In this document: in pieces, positions 4,847 to 5,817 of the stretch
Position numbering within the stretch: the stretch's first letter is position 1
Layout of the letters: each line of letters opens with the position of its first letter
DNA from: Bacteroidales bacterium
GTDB taxonomy: Bacteria > Bacteroidota > Bacteroidia > Bacteroidales > UBA7960
Direction: 5' to 3'
DNA: 5,817 nt
Assembly: GCA_003451785.1 (NCBI GenBank)
Contig: DMJL01000316.1
Span: 1 to 5,817, forward strand
Notes under the pieces: generated by a model
Seen by the model: the letters and a program-made list of their open reading frames with translations, nothing else
Database searches by the model: none
Told to the model about the DNA's origin: nothing
Position numbers and translations under genes: made by a program

Positions 4847-5389
4847 ATGAGCCAATTTGCTTTTTTAAAAGAGTTTGCTTTCTTGGCGCAGCAAAAGCCT
4901 GTTCTGCAGTTTTGTGGCACATTCACCCAAAAAATTATTGAAGACCTGGTTGCCAATGCTTACGCTGAAATAGAGCTAATAGACGGGCAAAAGATTGCTA
5001 AGAAAGTCTTTAGAATTTTTGTAGAAATGGCTCAAAATATTCTTCACCATAGTTATTACAAGAATCCCGCAGGTGTTGGCAAAGGCTTCATTGCAGTTTT
5101 TCGCATAGAAGGTTACTACAGAATCACTTCTTGCAATACCATTGATACTTATACTGAAGAGCTTCTCAAATTGAGATTAGCAGAGTTGGGTAATTATCAC
5201 GATTTTGAGTTTAAGACTCTGGCCAACGAAATTCTGAAAGATAATTATAAAAACTTGCAAGGTGGTGCAGGTTTGGGCTTGATAGATATACGAAGATGTT
5301 CAGAAAAGCCACTGAAAGGGTATTTCTTTTCCAACTTGGCTAAAAACCGAATGTTTGTTCTGGAGGTTGAGTTGCTTTTTATGCACTAA
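4847..5389 (+). CDS. SiaB-like protein kinase (DUF6272 / GHKL-type ATPase fold)
   Basis: A 180-residue soluble protein resembling SiaB. In Pseudomonas, SiaB phosphorylates the small partner protein SiaC and so controls SiaC's binding to a diguanylate cyclase. Seen here: an N-terminal helical segment with LQFCGTFTQ (20-28), an N-box-like helix VEMAQNILHHS (59-69; E60, Q63, N64) expected to bind Mg-ATP, a YYRITSCNTI strand (90-99) and a glycine-rich GGAGLGLIDI loop (139-148) matching the ATP-lid region. There is no signal peptide, membrane segment or phospho-acceptor domain. ATG 4847 follows a perfect promoter by a short leader and there is no Shine-Dalgarno. No SiaC (DUF1987) or SiaA phosphatase gene accompanies it: the next gene converges, and the stop codons overlap by 2 nt (4 nt counting both codons). 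The fold assignment is firm; kinase activity and partner are inferred. An anti-sigma-type ATPase is the main alternative. Confidence 0.8.
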   Translation: MSQFAFLKEFAFLAQQKPVLQFCGTFTQKIIEDLVANAYAEIELIDGQKIAKKVFRIFVEMAQNILHHSYYKNPAGVGKGFIAVFRIEGYYRITSCNTIDTYTEELLKLRLAELGNYHDFEFKTLANEILKDNYKNLQGGAGLGLIDIRRCSEKPLKGYFFSNLAKNRMFVLEVELLFMH

Positions 5390-5817
5390 GCTTTCTGTGT
5401 TTTATCAAAAGCATCCCTTAGCCCATTGCCCACCAGCATGAATGCCAGCACCATGAGCATAATCATTAAGCCAGGTAAAAAAGCCAGAAAGCTTTTGCCA
5501 AGTACAATGTAGCCGTAATGCTCTCGAATCATAGTTCCCCATGAAGGCATTGGCGGTTGCACGCCTATACCCAGAAAGCTCAGCCCAGCCTCTATCAAAA
5601 TGGCCGATGAAAAATTGGCCGCAGAAATTACCACAATGGGCCCCAAAATATTTGGAAGAATATGCCTGTAAATGATTTGAAAATGAGGTATTCCCAACAC
5701 CTTTGCTGAAAGCACAAATTCTTTTTCTCTAATGCTAAGTACTTGTCCACGGGTAATCCGGGCTACATCAACCCACATGGTAAGTCCAACGGCAACAAAA
5801 ATCTGCCAGAATCCTTT
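5386..5817 (-). CDS. ABC transporter permease, DppC/OppC-like, C-terminal part (5' end outside window)
   Basis: This is the C-terminal 143 residues of an inner-membrane permease from a dipeptide/oligopeptide/nickel-type ABC importer, which pairs with a DppB-like permease and DppD/F-like ATPases. The frame is open to the right edge, beginning KGFWQIFVAVGLTMWVDVAR, so the ATG at 5778 is internal. Diagnostic features are RGQVLSIREKEFVLSAKVLG followed by the cytoplasmic EAA-loop signature ending in YRHILPN (about residues 50-56), SFLGIGVQPPMPSWGTMIRE (about 80-99), a last membrane helix rich in Leu/Met (about 111-130) and the DppC ending NGLRDAFD. The usual EAA reads LSA here, but the Gly and the HxLPN are kept. 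Substrate cannot be assigned. Its TAG overlaps the stop of the convergent SiaB-like gene. Confidence 0.92.
   Translation of the reverse strand, partial: KGFWQIFVAVGLTMWVDVARITRGQVLSIREKEFVLSAKVLGIPHFQIIYRHILPNILGPIVVISAANFSSAILIEAGLSFLGIGVQPPMPSWGTMIREHYGYIVLGKSFLAFLPGLMIMLMVLAFMLVGNGLRDAFDKTQKA

Noticed and set aside
4750..4956. Minus-strand open frame spanning the promoter region and the start of the SiaB-like gene
   Set aside because: It crosses two good plus-strand promoters and the conserved N-terminus, and its translation resembles nothing known to me.
1..5817. Mobile elements, CRISPR arrays, tRNA or rRNA genes, toxin-antitoxin or defence genes
   Set aside because: I found no transposase or recombinase, no regularly spaced direct repeats, no cloverleaf or rRNA sequence, and every long gene has an ordinary household or envelope assignment.

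Overview
The window is an AT-rich chromosomal stretch that most likely comes from a member of the Bacteroidota. Three things point there. The DUF4294 protein and the Gfo/Idh oxidoreductase are of the type found across that phylum. None of the complete genes has a recognisable Shine-Dalgarno sequence. Several genes are preceded by the Bacteroidota promoter -7 element TAnnTTTG. I cannot place it to genus.

Layout, left to right: (1) the 3' end of clpX on the + strand, cut by the left edge and closed by a clear intrinsic terminator; (2) a DUF4294 gene on +, an Arg-rich, probably exported protein of unknown function; (3) converging on it with a 1-nt gap, a two-gene minus-strand unit transcribed from about 3.6 kb leftwards, consisting of a Gfo/Idh/MocA NAD(P)-dependent sugar oxidoreductase and, 6 nt downstream, a polyprenyl-phosphate sugar-1-phosphate transferase; (4) a divergent intergenic region of about 400 bp rich in short inverted and direct repeats; (5) pcm, protein-L-isoaspartate O-methyltransferase, on +; (6) a 201-bp spacer with a hairpin, two overlapping Bacteroidota-type promoters and an inverted repeat; (7) a SiaB-like kinase with a GHKL-type fold on +; (8) converging on it with overlapping stop codons, the 3' end of a DppC-like ABC transporter permease on -, cut by the right edge.

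The genes fall into ordinary functional groups. ClpX and Pcm serve protein quality control. The oxidoreductase and phosphoglycosyltransferase suggest nucleotide-sugar modification feeding the first membrane step of a surface polysaccharide. The SiaB-like protein suggests a partner-switch phosphorylation signal whose partner genes are not in the window. I see no mobile element, CRISPR array, tRNA or rRNA, and no convincing new multi-gene system. The parts most worth a second look are the control region of the SiaB-like gene, its lack of a visible SiaC partner, and the repeat-rich divergent intergenic region.
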